From: Todiramphus chloris collaris
Lineage: Eukaryota; Chordata; Aves; Coraciiformes; Alcedinidae
Assembly (NCBI GenBank): GCA_025345505.1
Contig: JANVCC010000018.1
Coordinates: 39,109,242-39,173,241 of the forward strand
Direction of reading: 5' to 3'
DNA length: 64,000 nucleotides
The notes under the pieces are model-generated. The model had not been told where the DNA came from, searched no databases, and saw only the letters and a program-made list of their open reading frames with translations. The translations under genes were made by a program, and so were the position numbers. Below, in pieces: positions 11,961 to 21,988 of the stretch. Numbering within the stretch: position 1 is the stretch's first letter; each line of letters begins with the position of its first letter.

Positions 11961-14480
11961 CTTGCCTCTCCCCTGGGAAATCCTATAGATGCATACATGA
12001 AGAAGAGGAAATTGCCACCACTACACCATAACTTCTCCAATTTTCTGTAAGAGAGAAGCTGTCAGGCTAGAGATTTATTTATTTTGAGGTTATTTCGTAA
12101 GTCCCATAAACAAACCTTTGCAATACAGGGAGGTCACCACTCTGCTCATCTTAGATATCACCACAGAGAATTATAAAGTTTGCCCACGTTTTCTGTGGGA
12201 GGGAATTGCTATCCGATCCTGCCAAACAGGCTAACTTGAGCTCAAACGTAGAGGATTACCTTGCTCCCAGAGCATCTCTCCTTGGCACAAGCACAGACTG
12301 AGGAAGGTTATACAATTAGGGCACAGAGTAAGGTCTTTGGAAGGAAACAGTACTCTCATGCCTAGAGGAAAGCAAGCAAACCCCCAGCTATGGGTTGCAC
12401 TGCTTTGGAAAAAGCAGGACGTTGAGCAACGTCAGCTGGGGACCCTCAGGGCCTCCATCACCAAGGTGGCAGAGCCCCTTGGTGAGGGAGTCTCAGAAGA
12501 CCTCCTGCTTATCCTCCAACCTAGGTGGAGAGTTGGTTGCTTAAGGCAACAGAAGAAAAATTACATAGACAATGCCCTCTACCTCTACAAAATAAGCTAA
12601 GCATGGGACATGACACAACACGTATGAACTCCAAACTCATCCTTCCTCGGATTCCGAAGGAGGCAGTGCCACAGTACATGTGAGGAGGGAAGATGCTGGC
12701 AGCAGAGAAATTTCTGGTCTAATTCTGAGACAGAGGAAGAGGCAGTAGGAGCAGAAGAATCGAAACGATGGGAGAAGCTAGATGAAACAATTACAGGGCT
12801 GATAGCATCTTACAGACAACACACTTTTAGAAGAAGGGGAGGAAGTTCAACGGCCGTGAAAGAGGGGGAAGGAAGAGTAAGGCTGATTTTCCTGATAGTC
12901 AGGTCATGAACAGTTCCCGAAATGTGTCTAGTTGGGCTGCTTGTCCAACGCAAAGATGCAAAATGCAACACATGCAGCATCTTAGGAGTAGAAAAATGAG
13001 ATACTGCAGAGTGGGGCACTCTGTAGGGGAATGAAAAAAACTGCAAGTGTTCTAAACGCCATAAATAGAGATGAGGCTATTGAACTCTCAACCGATAACG
13101 AACGTGAGTAGATAAGTGAGGAGTTATGCAGTATTATATACTAAGACAAAAATCTTTAAAAACTTTGGCTCCTCACAAACATCTTTTCTTTTGGAAATCC
13201 CACAGCCACTGCTGGTAGATTAGCTTTAGAAAGTAAGAATTTAACTGGAATTGCAGTTCTGGGTAACTATGGGAAATGTTGCTCACAGCAACAGAAAATG
13301 TAGGATAATTAGATATTTTGGGGAAGAGGGGAAAGAAAGTTACAGTAACTATGCAAACAGAATAAATAACAATGCTGTCCTTCTCTGGGGCCTTTCTGAG
13401 GATCTCAGAGTAATCTACATCCATTCCTCAATAAAAGCCACTGTGCCACAGCCACAGCTTGTTGCTCAGTCTAGGTTCCAAACCTGGCCATACTTCTCAT
13501 CGTTATACTCTTGTCCCTGTGCTGACCTCTCCCTGGACATTAGCTGTAAGCTAAGGGGCAGGGATCCCATCACGGGTTTGTGCAGTGTGGGACCCCAGCT
13601 GGGGCTCAGGGTGTTGCCAAGTGCTTCTCCAACAGACTTAGCGAGGCAGCCTGATCAAAAGATACAGAAGACAAAAGGTTTCCACCAAGTAAGAAAACTC
13701 TTAAGCATGGAGAAGTGAAGGGTGTCTTCAAGCTAAACATACTCAGCGGCACAGCCCAGCAGGGCAAACGGCCTTGGAAAGCCAGCTGTCTTTCAGACAA
13801 AAGTGTAAAAAAAAGAAGCAGGAGGAGAAAAAAGGGAAGACAAGGTCAAGCAGAGGGAGGCAGGCTCCAGACAAACCCTCCCCAGAGGAAAGCATCTCAG
13901 TGGACACCACTGTGCAACCTGCAGAAGATGCCGCTCGGTGGGGGAAGGGGTCAAGTTAAATTACAAACCCACATTTACATGCTCCCACGAGTTCCTTAAC
14001 TGCCGCTGAAAATTTAATGATATGCTTTACATTAGACTTGTTTGATTGCACATGTTTTCCACCGATTTCCAGTTCCAGTTTCTGCTCCCTACTCTGCTTT
14101 TTAACCATCATCGGGATAAAATACGAACATTCAGATACTGTCTTGCTAAGAAATCTGGAGTAATTGGAAGTTACATTAACAATATTTAAATACAGGCCAT
14201 GTCTATTTAAAGGTTTGAATGCATCTTGTTAGAACACTGCATAAATTAACCCAACCTAATTCTCCAGGATGCATCAAGATCTAAAAAGCCCCAAGTTTGA
14301 TGTTCTCTCTTACCACCCACTTAAAAAAACCAAAACCAACACGCTGGGGTTAGCTTAGGTTGCGAACGGTAACAAAATCAACATTCAACTTAATAAATGC
14401 AATTTACTCCCTGATGTAATGAAGATCATGCCATAACCAGTTCAAAAACAAAACAAGAGGAGGCTCTCTTCTGCCTCCTT
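11961..14480. other. Non-coding, no gene recognised
   Basis: Unique-looking sequence with two chance-like frames (12337-12600 and 13251-13718, plus strand) that show no domain. A near-palindrome GACGTTG-AG-CAACGTC lies at 12418-12433. A purine-rich stretch of AAAAGAAGCAGGAGGAG type occurs at 13806-13840. Nothing further seen. Confidence 0.6.
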
Positions 14481-14750
14481 CATGCACCCCGTTCCCCACC
14501 CCCCCCTCACTTTTGCTATTAACGATGCCCCAGCGCAGCCTGCCCGCTCGGGATCCTGCGCCTCTCCCTCCATCCCTCCCCACCGCCTGAAACCATCCCT
14601 GGATGGAGCAAAAAGCATGCTGCTCCCCAGCCCCACCACCCCACTCTTGCTGGCAGCCAGACAAAGCAAACTCCGGTTGCATCACGGAGCAAACTCATTT
14701 TCCAGCAACCTCCCAGCCTGGAGTTTACCGCTACTGTAATCCGGTGCTGT

Positions 14751-14770
14751 CAACAACGCCGCCTTTGTTG
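14751..14770. promoter_or_regulatory. Inverted SOX/TCF-like half sites
   Basis: CAACAA (14751-14756) and TTGTTG (14765-14770) are exact inverted copies, eight bases apart. The right half, CTTTGTT, is a perfect match to the SOX (and TCF/LEF) core read on the minus strand; the left half has one mismatch. Inverted SOX half sites at short spacing are the form bound by SOX dimers of the SOX8/9/10 type. The motif alone is weak evidence. Confidence 0.3.
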
Positions 14771-15040
14771 CGCGCCCGTGCGCGCGGCTCGCTCGTTGGC
14801 TGGTTTGGTGGGTTGGTATATTTTTTTTTTTAATTGTTATTATTATTTATTATTATTTATTTTAAGAAGAATTTTTGTTTTAAATGAGTAATCTGTTTTC
14901 GAGTGATTTCTCCTCCATGCTGGCTCCACCCTGTACTGTAAACGAGACATTACCTTATACAAGAATGAATCTGCTGCATTCCTCTGTCTAGCTGCCTCGC
15001 AGCACATTTCCTACGCTCGCAGCAGCCCCGGCAGCGCCCG

Positions 15041-15109
15041 CTCTCCCCCCCCCTCCCCCCCCCCCTTTTTTTTTCCTTTTTTTTTTTTTTTTTTTTTTTT
15101 TTCCTTTTC
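15041..15109. repeat. Polypyrimidine C/T tract
   Basis: A run of C with a few T is followed by a long T-run broken by CC pairs. Such homopyrimidine tracts are length-unstable in sequencing and can form triplex DNA. It sits inside the GC-rich pocket just upstream of the candidate alternative promoter. Confidence 0.8.
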
Positions 15110-15260
15110 ACTGCCTCGCTGTGTTTTTGTGTAAATGATCTCACATGACTCAACAAATCCATCTGCCTGGAGCAGGCCAAGTTTGGAGCCTTCCCAGGAG
15201 GGAGGAGAAGAATTGCTTTGTGGAAAGGACCTGGAGCTTTGCCCTTTCTCTGGCTCAAAT

Positions 15261-15323
15261 TACCCGCCTGTCAGGCCTGACGGATTTGGCTAAAAATAAA
15301 AGGAAGCGGGCCGTGAAAAGGAG
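15261..15323 (+). promoter_or_regulatory. Candidate core promoter: palindrome plus MEF2/TATA-like motif
   Basis: A perfect 12-base palindrome, GTCAGGCCTGAC, lies at 15270-15281. Nine bases later, CTAAAAATAA (15290-15299) is a perfect match to the MEF2 consensus and could also serve as a TATA-like element. The ATG of the short open frame is at 15324. If CTAAAAATAA acted as a TATA box, transcription would start almost at the ATG, so a MEF2 enhancer role, or a start further upstream, is more likely. Confidence 0.28.
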
Positions 15324-15407
15324 ATGAATGAGCTCAGCAGTTCCTTAGATAACATGGGCCTGGTGTCGCCCAAAGATCCCAGAGCAGGAACTTCGGATGC
15401 TGGGCAT
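15324..15407 (+). CDS. Candidate short first coding exon (unrecognised)
   Basis: Exactly 28 codons run from an ATG (G at -3) to a perfect GTAAGT splice donor at 15408. The frame begins MNELSSSLDNMGLVSP and continues with a Lys-Asp-Pro-Arg stretch and a Thr-Ser-Asp. It is rich in Ser, polar and without hydrophobic segments, like the disordered N-terminus of a regulatory protein. It ends on a codon boundary (phase 0). It lies in a GC-rich pocket directly behind a MEF2-type motif, consistent with an alternative first exon of a plus-strand gene whose other exons lie elsewhere. I do not recognise the protein and see no clear downstream partner in the window. A chance ORF followed by a donor cannot be excluded. 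Confidence 0.28.
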
Positions 15408-18287
15408 GTAAGTGTGGTGCTGCAGCCTAGGTGAACTTGGCTGCTCAGGGATCAAAAAAACAGGCACAAAAAAGAGGAAAACCAACCGTACGCTGTTGGA
15501 AATAAATGGATTAATCACATGCAGAATGGGAAAACTGCTGCTGTAGGTTTTGAACTTGTAAAGGGAGAGATTTACGGCGTTTCCAGTGGGGAAAGGGGGT
15601 GTGGGGAGGTGTGGCGTGGGGGAACGCACGTGATGTCAGCCTCCCGCCCTGCCCGGGGAGCCTCAGCATCTTCCCTGCAAATGCCTGCCCAGCGCCCGCA
15701 GCGGGTATTAAGCACTTAGTTTGGCAATGTAATGACACACTGCAACAATCTGTAATGCAAGGCAGTCAGCAAAGCCCTGGCTTGCAAAGCTCTTTCTCCT
15801 AACCATTAACCATATGTTTGGCTCTGCCGTCGCCCGAGCGAGCGGGTGTTCCAGCGCACCATCTGGTTTCTATCCACACAAGCAACTGCAAAGCACAGAG
15901 AATTTCCCTCCGGAGCTGTGTCTTCCTCTCTGCCCCTCCCCTTCCCCACCCGGCCCCCCCACTCCTCCGTTCCCCATCTTCCTCCTTCATCCCTTTTCAG
16001 TGGTGGCCTCGCCTCCTTGCCATGATGCTGGAAGCACTGGGGACCGTGGCTACCCCAGCGAAGGTGCGGCGGATGAGCAGGGATGCTGCATCATGCTGCT
16101 CCCCATGAGCCCACACCCTTGCAGGCACACACAGAGGGATCGAATCCCTCATCGCTGATGCTCTGGGTACCACATTAAAAAATAGGCAGGTTCTTGGCTG
16201 GTCCAGGAGCTGCTGCAGTGCCCACCACATCTCGCTCACACACACATGCGCACAGCGAGCGTTCAATTTGGATTACATCAACTCCATGCCGACACTGTAG
16301 AAGGACTTCAAGAATGAACCTAACAACAGGAGGACAATTAGCAGTGTTATCTCCTGCTCCCAAGTAGGGCTTTCTAGGCACATCAGATGTTGGGCACCCA
16401 TCCCACCAAATTAAGAAGGTTCTGGGGGAAAGAAAAAAAAAAAAAAGAAAAAAAAAGAAAAGGAGAGAAAGAAAAAGAAAGGAATGGAATGAGAAAGCGC
16501 TGATGGAAGAGGAATGAAAATATTTACTTTTCCTGTGATAACTAAACAAGCTCTTTCCGAAACTATAAAAAAACCTTTCAAGTGTTATATTTTAGAAAAC
16601 CTTGCACCATATGTTTGCTTTATGATTTTATGAATTCTAACTACTATTTACGCTTTTAAAAGCACTTCCATCCTTCTGTTTATTTCTGAAGTCACCTATG
16701 GGAGATCAGCAGTAATTTTCCGCTCAGGTTGGCCAATTTAAGATTAATCATGACCTAATGCAAGTATTCAGGGATGCAAGCAACAGGATATTCAGCAAAT
16801 CCCACACTTGCTCCTTTAAAGTAAGTTTATACTCTGCAATGAGTCACACATACAGTGTTTATCCAAGTTACCAGTGCTACAAGGAAAAAAAAAAGCCCAT
16901 TACATTTGTGAATACATACAAATTGCAGCTGTAAGCACCCAACTGCTTACACAAGGACTCGTTTCTATGACTGGATATTGATTTTTTAATAATGTGTCAT
17001 TATATCAATGTTGATACAGCAACTATCTTCCTGGAGTATGCAATTTAATACTAAAAAGAAGCTGGTTCCAAGAACTATCAAGTCCGCAGCCATTCACACG
17101 CTATTTCAAGGTCCTCCTTGGTCAAGACTATAGCAATGCAAAGCTGCAACTGTGTTCTTCCCACCTAGCACCTGACAAAGAAAATACAAAGAACTTGACA
17201 GATAAAACCAGCTCAGTTTAAGGCAACTAGCTCTGCTGATCTGCTTCACTATAAAATACTGCAGAACCTCTCCAATCAGTGCTGGAAACCAAGGGGCTAC
17301 CTTGAAAAAGATGCGTGTTTTTCAAATCTCCTGACACGTGTGAGAAATCAGTGCATGAAAAAGTGTGTTGTAGGCCCTTATCAAGGAATCAAATACACGT
17401 GGGGAAAACCCATATGCTTGTGAACAGTCCGATGACTTCACTGGGATTGCCTAAGACATTTGAGGGTAGGATCTGGCCCCAGTTACGAATGTGGAGTGCC
17501 ATTAACACTCTAAATTCACCCCCTTCATCCTCCACTCCCCCTCAGTGAAGGAAATAATTAAAATAATTAAAAACATGAGATGCACTTTAGCTAGCAACTT
17601 ACATTTCAAACAATATAGGAACTAAATATGTTAAAGTCCATCATATTAAGATAATATTATTGCAAATATATTAGCAGCATGCTAAAACATCATACGTTAG
17701 GCTTCCTCCAACCATGCAACAAGCACTTGTCTTCATTTACACACATAAAACAACCAGCAGTAGTCCTCTAAAGCAGTAAAGGTCTGAGTCTTTCAGAAGA
17801 TAATGATCTGCTCTGGTCCAGAGATATTTTAAAAGGGGGAATTCAAGAGAAATATTCATAGATGCAGAGCTGTGCATTCTGAAGCTAATCAGTTGACCTT
17901 CTTCCACAAAACAGACATGGAGCTTCCCCACCTACATCAACGCAGCTGTAAGAAGCTAAATTAGAGAATCTCTTAGGGAAAACAAAACACAAATAAAACC
18001 CACATTAAAAAAACACCAAACAAACCAACCTAAAAAAGAACAGCCTCAGATTCAACAGCCTGACATAACGAAGGAAGCTATGGCAGCCCCAGCGAATTTG
18101 TCCTATTCACCAACCACCCGTGCTACAGGAACACTCACACCCTCTCACTTGGTCCGAATTAATTTAACAGGGGTCTTGTTATACCCTGTCACCTTCCCCT
18201 ACTCCTCAGACCCTGACAAAGGGCCACTGTCAGCCTGAAACCGAGCCAGTTTTCAAAGCATAATAAAAAGAGGTGTCACATTATTAC
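15408..18287. other. Non-coding, partly GC-rich then AT-rich
   Basis: From 15408 to about 16270 the sequence is moderately GC-rich with scattered CpGs (GTCGCCCGAGCGAGCGGG near 15830) and CT-rich blocks at 15925-15990; no recognised gene. From about 16424 a purine (A/G) tract runs to 16490. 16600-17050 is AT-rich with homeobox-like cores (TTAAGATTAATCATGACC) and could be a conserved non-coding element. 17050-18287 shows nothing notable. Confidence 0.5.
16424..16490 (+). repeat. Homopurine A/G tract
   Basis: About 65 bases of almost pure A and G (runs of A broken by single G). This is simple-sequence DNA; the matching minus-strand open frame of F/L residues is an artefact of it. Confidence 0.85.
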
Positions 18288-18368
18288 CTGAATCCACCGA
18301 GTCCTCCTGCCAGCGTTTACGCAATCACATTTTTCTGTTTTTAAAAACTTCTCTCTTGCCTCATCGCT
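18288..18368 (-). other. Exon-like segment, 81 bases (candidate)
   Basis: On the minus strand a long pyrimidine tract (TTTTGTGTTGTTTTTTTTCATACAG reduced to TTTTTTTTCATACAG at its end) precedes 81 bases ending in CAG before a GTAATA donor. Only one of three frames is open and it spans exactly 27 codons, phase 0 to 0. It begins SDEAREKFLKTEKCDC and continues with Val-Asn-Ala-Gly-Arg-Arg-Thr-Arg-Trp-Ile-Gln. The segment keeps four CpGs, more than its flanks. Charged residues and two Cys suggest a soluble region, but I recognise no family. It is the best-looking single internal exon in the window by splice-site quality, yet I could not chain it in phase to other candidates. Confidence 0.27.
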
Positions 18369-20943
18369 CTGTATGAAAAAAAACAACACAAAAGAGAAAA
18401 TTGATTAACTGCACACAATTATCTGTTATTTGCATTACAGCAGCTGGCTTTCCCAGTAGATATTTAGGTCTTTTATTTTCTGCCACGTCTCATGAAGACA
18501 CTAAATAGTACAATGTCCTCTCCCCAAAATTGCTCATTGACCAAACAGCAGTGACAGAGGGGTGGCTGACGTACCGCAGCCCATCACTTGTAGAGCTTTG
18601 CAGGAGAACAGAGCTCCTCTGCACCCAAATCCTCCACCCTCTCCCTGGGGCATCCTGCCTGGCAGCACCGGGACCAATGCCAAGCAGACACTCAGTGCCA
18701 CCAAAAGCAGAAATACGGGGGAAGAGAGAGCTGCTTAAGTTTCTTTCAGTTTCAACTGTAAATACATGCCACTAATAACCGCAGCAGCAATGTAAAAATA
18801 AGACTTGCAAAATTACATCGACAGTAAATTACTTAATCGTACAGTTTCCCTGAACTTTGCACCTACAACCTTACTTAAGTAGTGACTCTACTGAAAATTC
18901 TCGAAAGGGTTTTTTAGTGTCTGTGTTTACTCCTAGTAGCTTTAAGCTTCAGTGTCAAATTCTGCCGATACATCAATGAACCAAAACGTACACTTCATTT
19001 AAGAAATTTCCACAGTTAAATAAGGAAGAAAAAAAGCCCATATGGTAGAAACCCAGCTGAAGATACAACCTCAAAAAACCCCACCAGCCTCTCTGAATGG
19101 TGAGAAGACACATCATAAGTAAAGAAAAAGTGCAACTGGATTTTCAGTACTGGAAATGCCATTAACATTAGTATTTCATTGCTTTCCCTGAAAGCAAACA
19201 GAACAAACCCCTTCATTTAAGGAGATGCAACTCAGCTGTCTGTACATGACCCCTTGCCTACCTCCACAAGGGCATACAAATTAAACCCAGGCACGCAGCA
19301 CAGGGTGGGGATAAGGCTGTGACACCCTTCCTGCAATTTCAGTGCTCGGGCATTTGGCATACGCTGTCCATCATCGACACGGACGCCTGCCAGAAAGTTT
19401 TGTTGCAAGGTTTCGGTCACAGTGGTCTGATTGAGCCGTTCCCAAAAATGTGGCTGGAAAGACTCAACAAACTCTGGCAGCCTGTGGAACACAGAGTTTA
19501 AACCTGGGACTAGCCAAGTGCCACACGAAGCAAAGAGCACGGCTGAGGAAGAGAGAGGTGGCTTTTGTTTCTGGCATCTGCTCCCAACTGGGTAAAAGCC
19601 ACATCCCGAGGAAGGACAGGGATGAACCTTCTCTCCTGCTCCAGGTCACCCCCCTGCCGCAGTCGTGGCAGCCTGAAGCCACCTACACTCAACACAGAGC
19701 AGCCAAGATACGGGCCAGGGGACAGCAGGGGAAAACATGTCAAAACAAGAAATTTCACTTAACAGGGACAGAAAAATGGAGGCAAGATGGGGAGAGAACA
19801 ACAACCTAATTAGGCATGGAAGGCTGCATGGTGGCTGTGCAGCTGCAGCTCTGCCAATGAACTGTGTTCAAGCCTCTATGATGCCGGTGGACACTGTCTG
19901 CCGTTTGTTTGCTTCCTGCCTTTTTCCTTTGGTGTACCAAAGCTGTGTTGCAAGAGAGAACACTGATGAGTTGAAGCACTTAAAAAGGAGAGAAAGGTGG
20001 CAGGCGAGCACTGCCCGCAACGGCTCCCTTCATCCCTCCATCCCTCCTGCCGCGCTCGGCACGCAGGACGTACCTGAGCCGTGCGCGAGGGCCATGGGAT
20101 CAGAGCACAGGACAACTCTGACAGCTGCTGGCAGCGAAGACGGCAGCCACCCCGCTGTTCCCTGCCACCCCTCCCAGTGCTCCAGCAGATCGAGCTGTGC
20201 CTTGGAGAGCTGCCACGCAGCTCCGATGCAGTGCCGCTCCAGTCATTTAAACCCAGCATTTCCCAAGGGGCCATTAATGGGAAGTTCCTAACCAACCTGA
20301 AACCCTGGCTTCTCTCAAGCAAAACTAATGAAAGCTCTCAGCAAAAGGGAACCGTATTTCCAGTACATGAAATGCTACATAGGATGGAGACATCTCAGCG
20401 GCAAGGCTGCAAGATCCTCAAGATCCTTTGTCCTCTTGCTTCAACTCTCTTCCTGTAAAGAAGGGGCAGTGCTGCCCAAATCACCTGACAAACCCTCAAG
20501 CCTGACACTGACAAACAGAAAAAGTTAGTGATGAAATGACAAACTTCTTCGGTAGAATTTGAGTAGTGTGCCATGAATAAAAGCCCAGGGCTTGGAAAAA
20601 CCAAGCTGCTGAACAGGGTGTTTGCCCAGGGCTTACAGCTACAGCTCTGTACGCTCAGCGCTGGGCAGTGGGCTTGCAGAAAGAGACGAGCGCAATCACA
20701 TTACTGAAAACTGTCTGTGCATTCATTCACAAGACTTCAAATTAGGTCTGCACAAATCCTTTTTAGATCTCTCTGAGTTGCACTCTGACCTTAGTTATAA
20801 TATCTTAATGTATTTGGGTATGGAAATAAAACTAACAGCAAGTAGCTGAAACCGCCCTAGATACTATCCTGCAATAGACATTCACAGCATGTAACAGAGC
20901 ACAGGTCGACAGTCAACCAAATGCACAACGCAGGAAGACAGAC
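18369..20943. other. Non-coding, no gene recognised
   Basis: Unique-looking DNA. A 184-codon plus-strand frame at 19737-20291 has no domain, mixed composition and overlapping minus-strand frames of similar size, as expected of chance in a moderately GC-rich stretch. Nothing else seen. Confidence 0.6.
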
Positions 20944-21003
20944 CTTAAAGGTAAATAATTCAGGGCTTGAATTCTTTAAGGTAAATAATTTAGGGCTCTA
21001 ACG
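20944..21003. repeat. Two-copy tandem duplication, 30-base unit
   Basis: The motif AAGGTAAATAATTCAGGGCT recurs with one difference exactly 30 bases later (GGTAAATAATT at 20951 and 20981). This is a recent-looking local duplication. No function suggested. Confidence 0.85.
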
Positions 21004-21907
21004 TACTCACTGACTGTAAATAGGGAGTTCCACTGCTAGGAACCCTCCAAATTGCCCTACATCCAATCCTCAGGAGCACAGAGCAGAGAACTGTCAGCAA
21101 AAACGTGCCTCAAATATTCCTGGCTGTAGCAGCCAGGACCGCTGTCTAACACAAAAGAAGTCTTGGATAGGAAAAGGCAGTTTCACAGACTGCTTCCAGT
21201 GCTCCGTACCGTGCACATGAGCTGCGGAAAAGGAGGCGCAATTTCAGAAACACCACTTGGACGAGCAGGGAATTGGTCTGTGGAGCAAGATAGTTGAACC
21301 ATGTTGTGTCCCACGGAAGCATCAGAAAAACCCTTTAAGGATAGCCAACACAGCAGTTTGGTCCAGAAGATGCTAACAACACACAGGACTACGGGCGAGG
21401 CTGTAAACTATTCATTAAGTAAGACAGAGCGTAGGTGGAAAGAAATCAAGCAAACCCCCAAATCCTTGTCACTTCACATTCCCTCTTCCCTATCCTCTTA
21501 CAAAACTGGCTATGGTCAAATGATTTTATCAACGCCTGGAAATTCCTGTGGGTCCATCAACAAACATCTCCGCCAGACAAAATCCGTCAACAAAACACAG
21601 TATCAATCCTCATCAATTCTTAAAATACCAGCAAGTCTCAGCCTTCCCAGCGTGCATCCTCCAGTTCCAAGGAGTCATCCACAAGCAGAAACTATTCCCG
21701 ACCAAGCAAGGAAACTATTAAAATGGGGATACAGTGAACTGTCAGTTACATGATGTTGTTGCTGCTAAAAAAACTCCTGAGGATTTTTATGCTGTCTCAC
21801 ACATACGTAAAGTAGTATGTAAAAACACCCTGCAGTTGCTTCACACCCTCTTATGAGACCTACACGAAACCAGACCACGGAAGAAAACCTCGCCTTTCGC
21901 CGCCAGA
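21004..21907. other. Non-coding, no gene recognised
   Basis: A 150-codon plus-strand frame (21301-21753) has no recognisable domain and no neighbouring exon support. Nothing else seen. Confidence 0.6.
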
Positions 21908-21988
21908 CACGGGCACGTCAGCAGCAATAGCCAAGACACTGTAAGGCTGCTGACGAGCCTGGAAACACTGTATGGGAACATGCCCGTG
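21908..21988. repeat. Nested inverted repeats, stem-loop of about 80 bases
   Basis: CGTCAGCAGC (21916-21925) and GCTGCTGACG (21946-21955) are perfect inverted copies around a 20-base loop. Immediately outside, CACGGGCA (21908-21915) is the exact inverse of TGCCCGTG (21981-21988). A transcript could fold into a 10-pair inner stem stacked on an 8-pair outer stem with a 25-base bulge on one side. The element is CpG-bearing, unlike its surroundings. No known small-RNA family recognised. Confidence 0.55.

Larger units (their letters stand above)
14480..15240. promoter_or_regulatory. GC-rich pocket, possible alternative promoter region
   Basis: GC and CpG content rise above background, including GCGCGCCCGTGCGCGCGG at about 14770. 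It contains an inverted pair of SOX/TCF-like half sites (14751-14770), a (TTATTA) tract at 14835-14862 and a long C-then-T tract (about 15041-15109). It lies just upstream of a short open reading frame with a MEF2 motif and a splice donor. Together these suggest an internal promoter or strong enhancer, though no single feature is decisive. Confidence 0.3.

Noticed and set aside
19737-20291. 184-codon plus-strand frame, the longest in unique DNA apart from the island
   Set aside because: No recognisable domain, arbitrary composition and overlapped by minus-strand frames of similar size.
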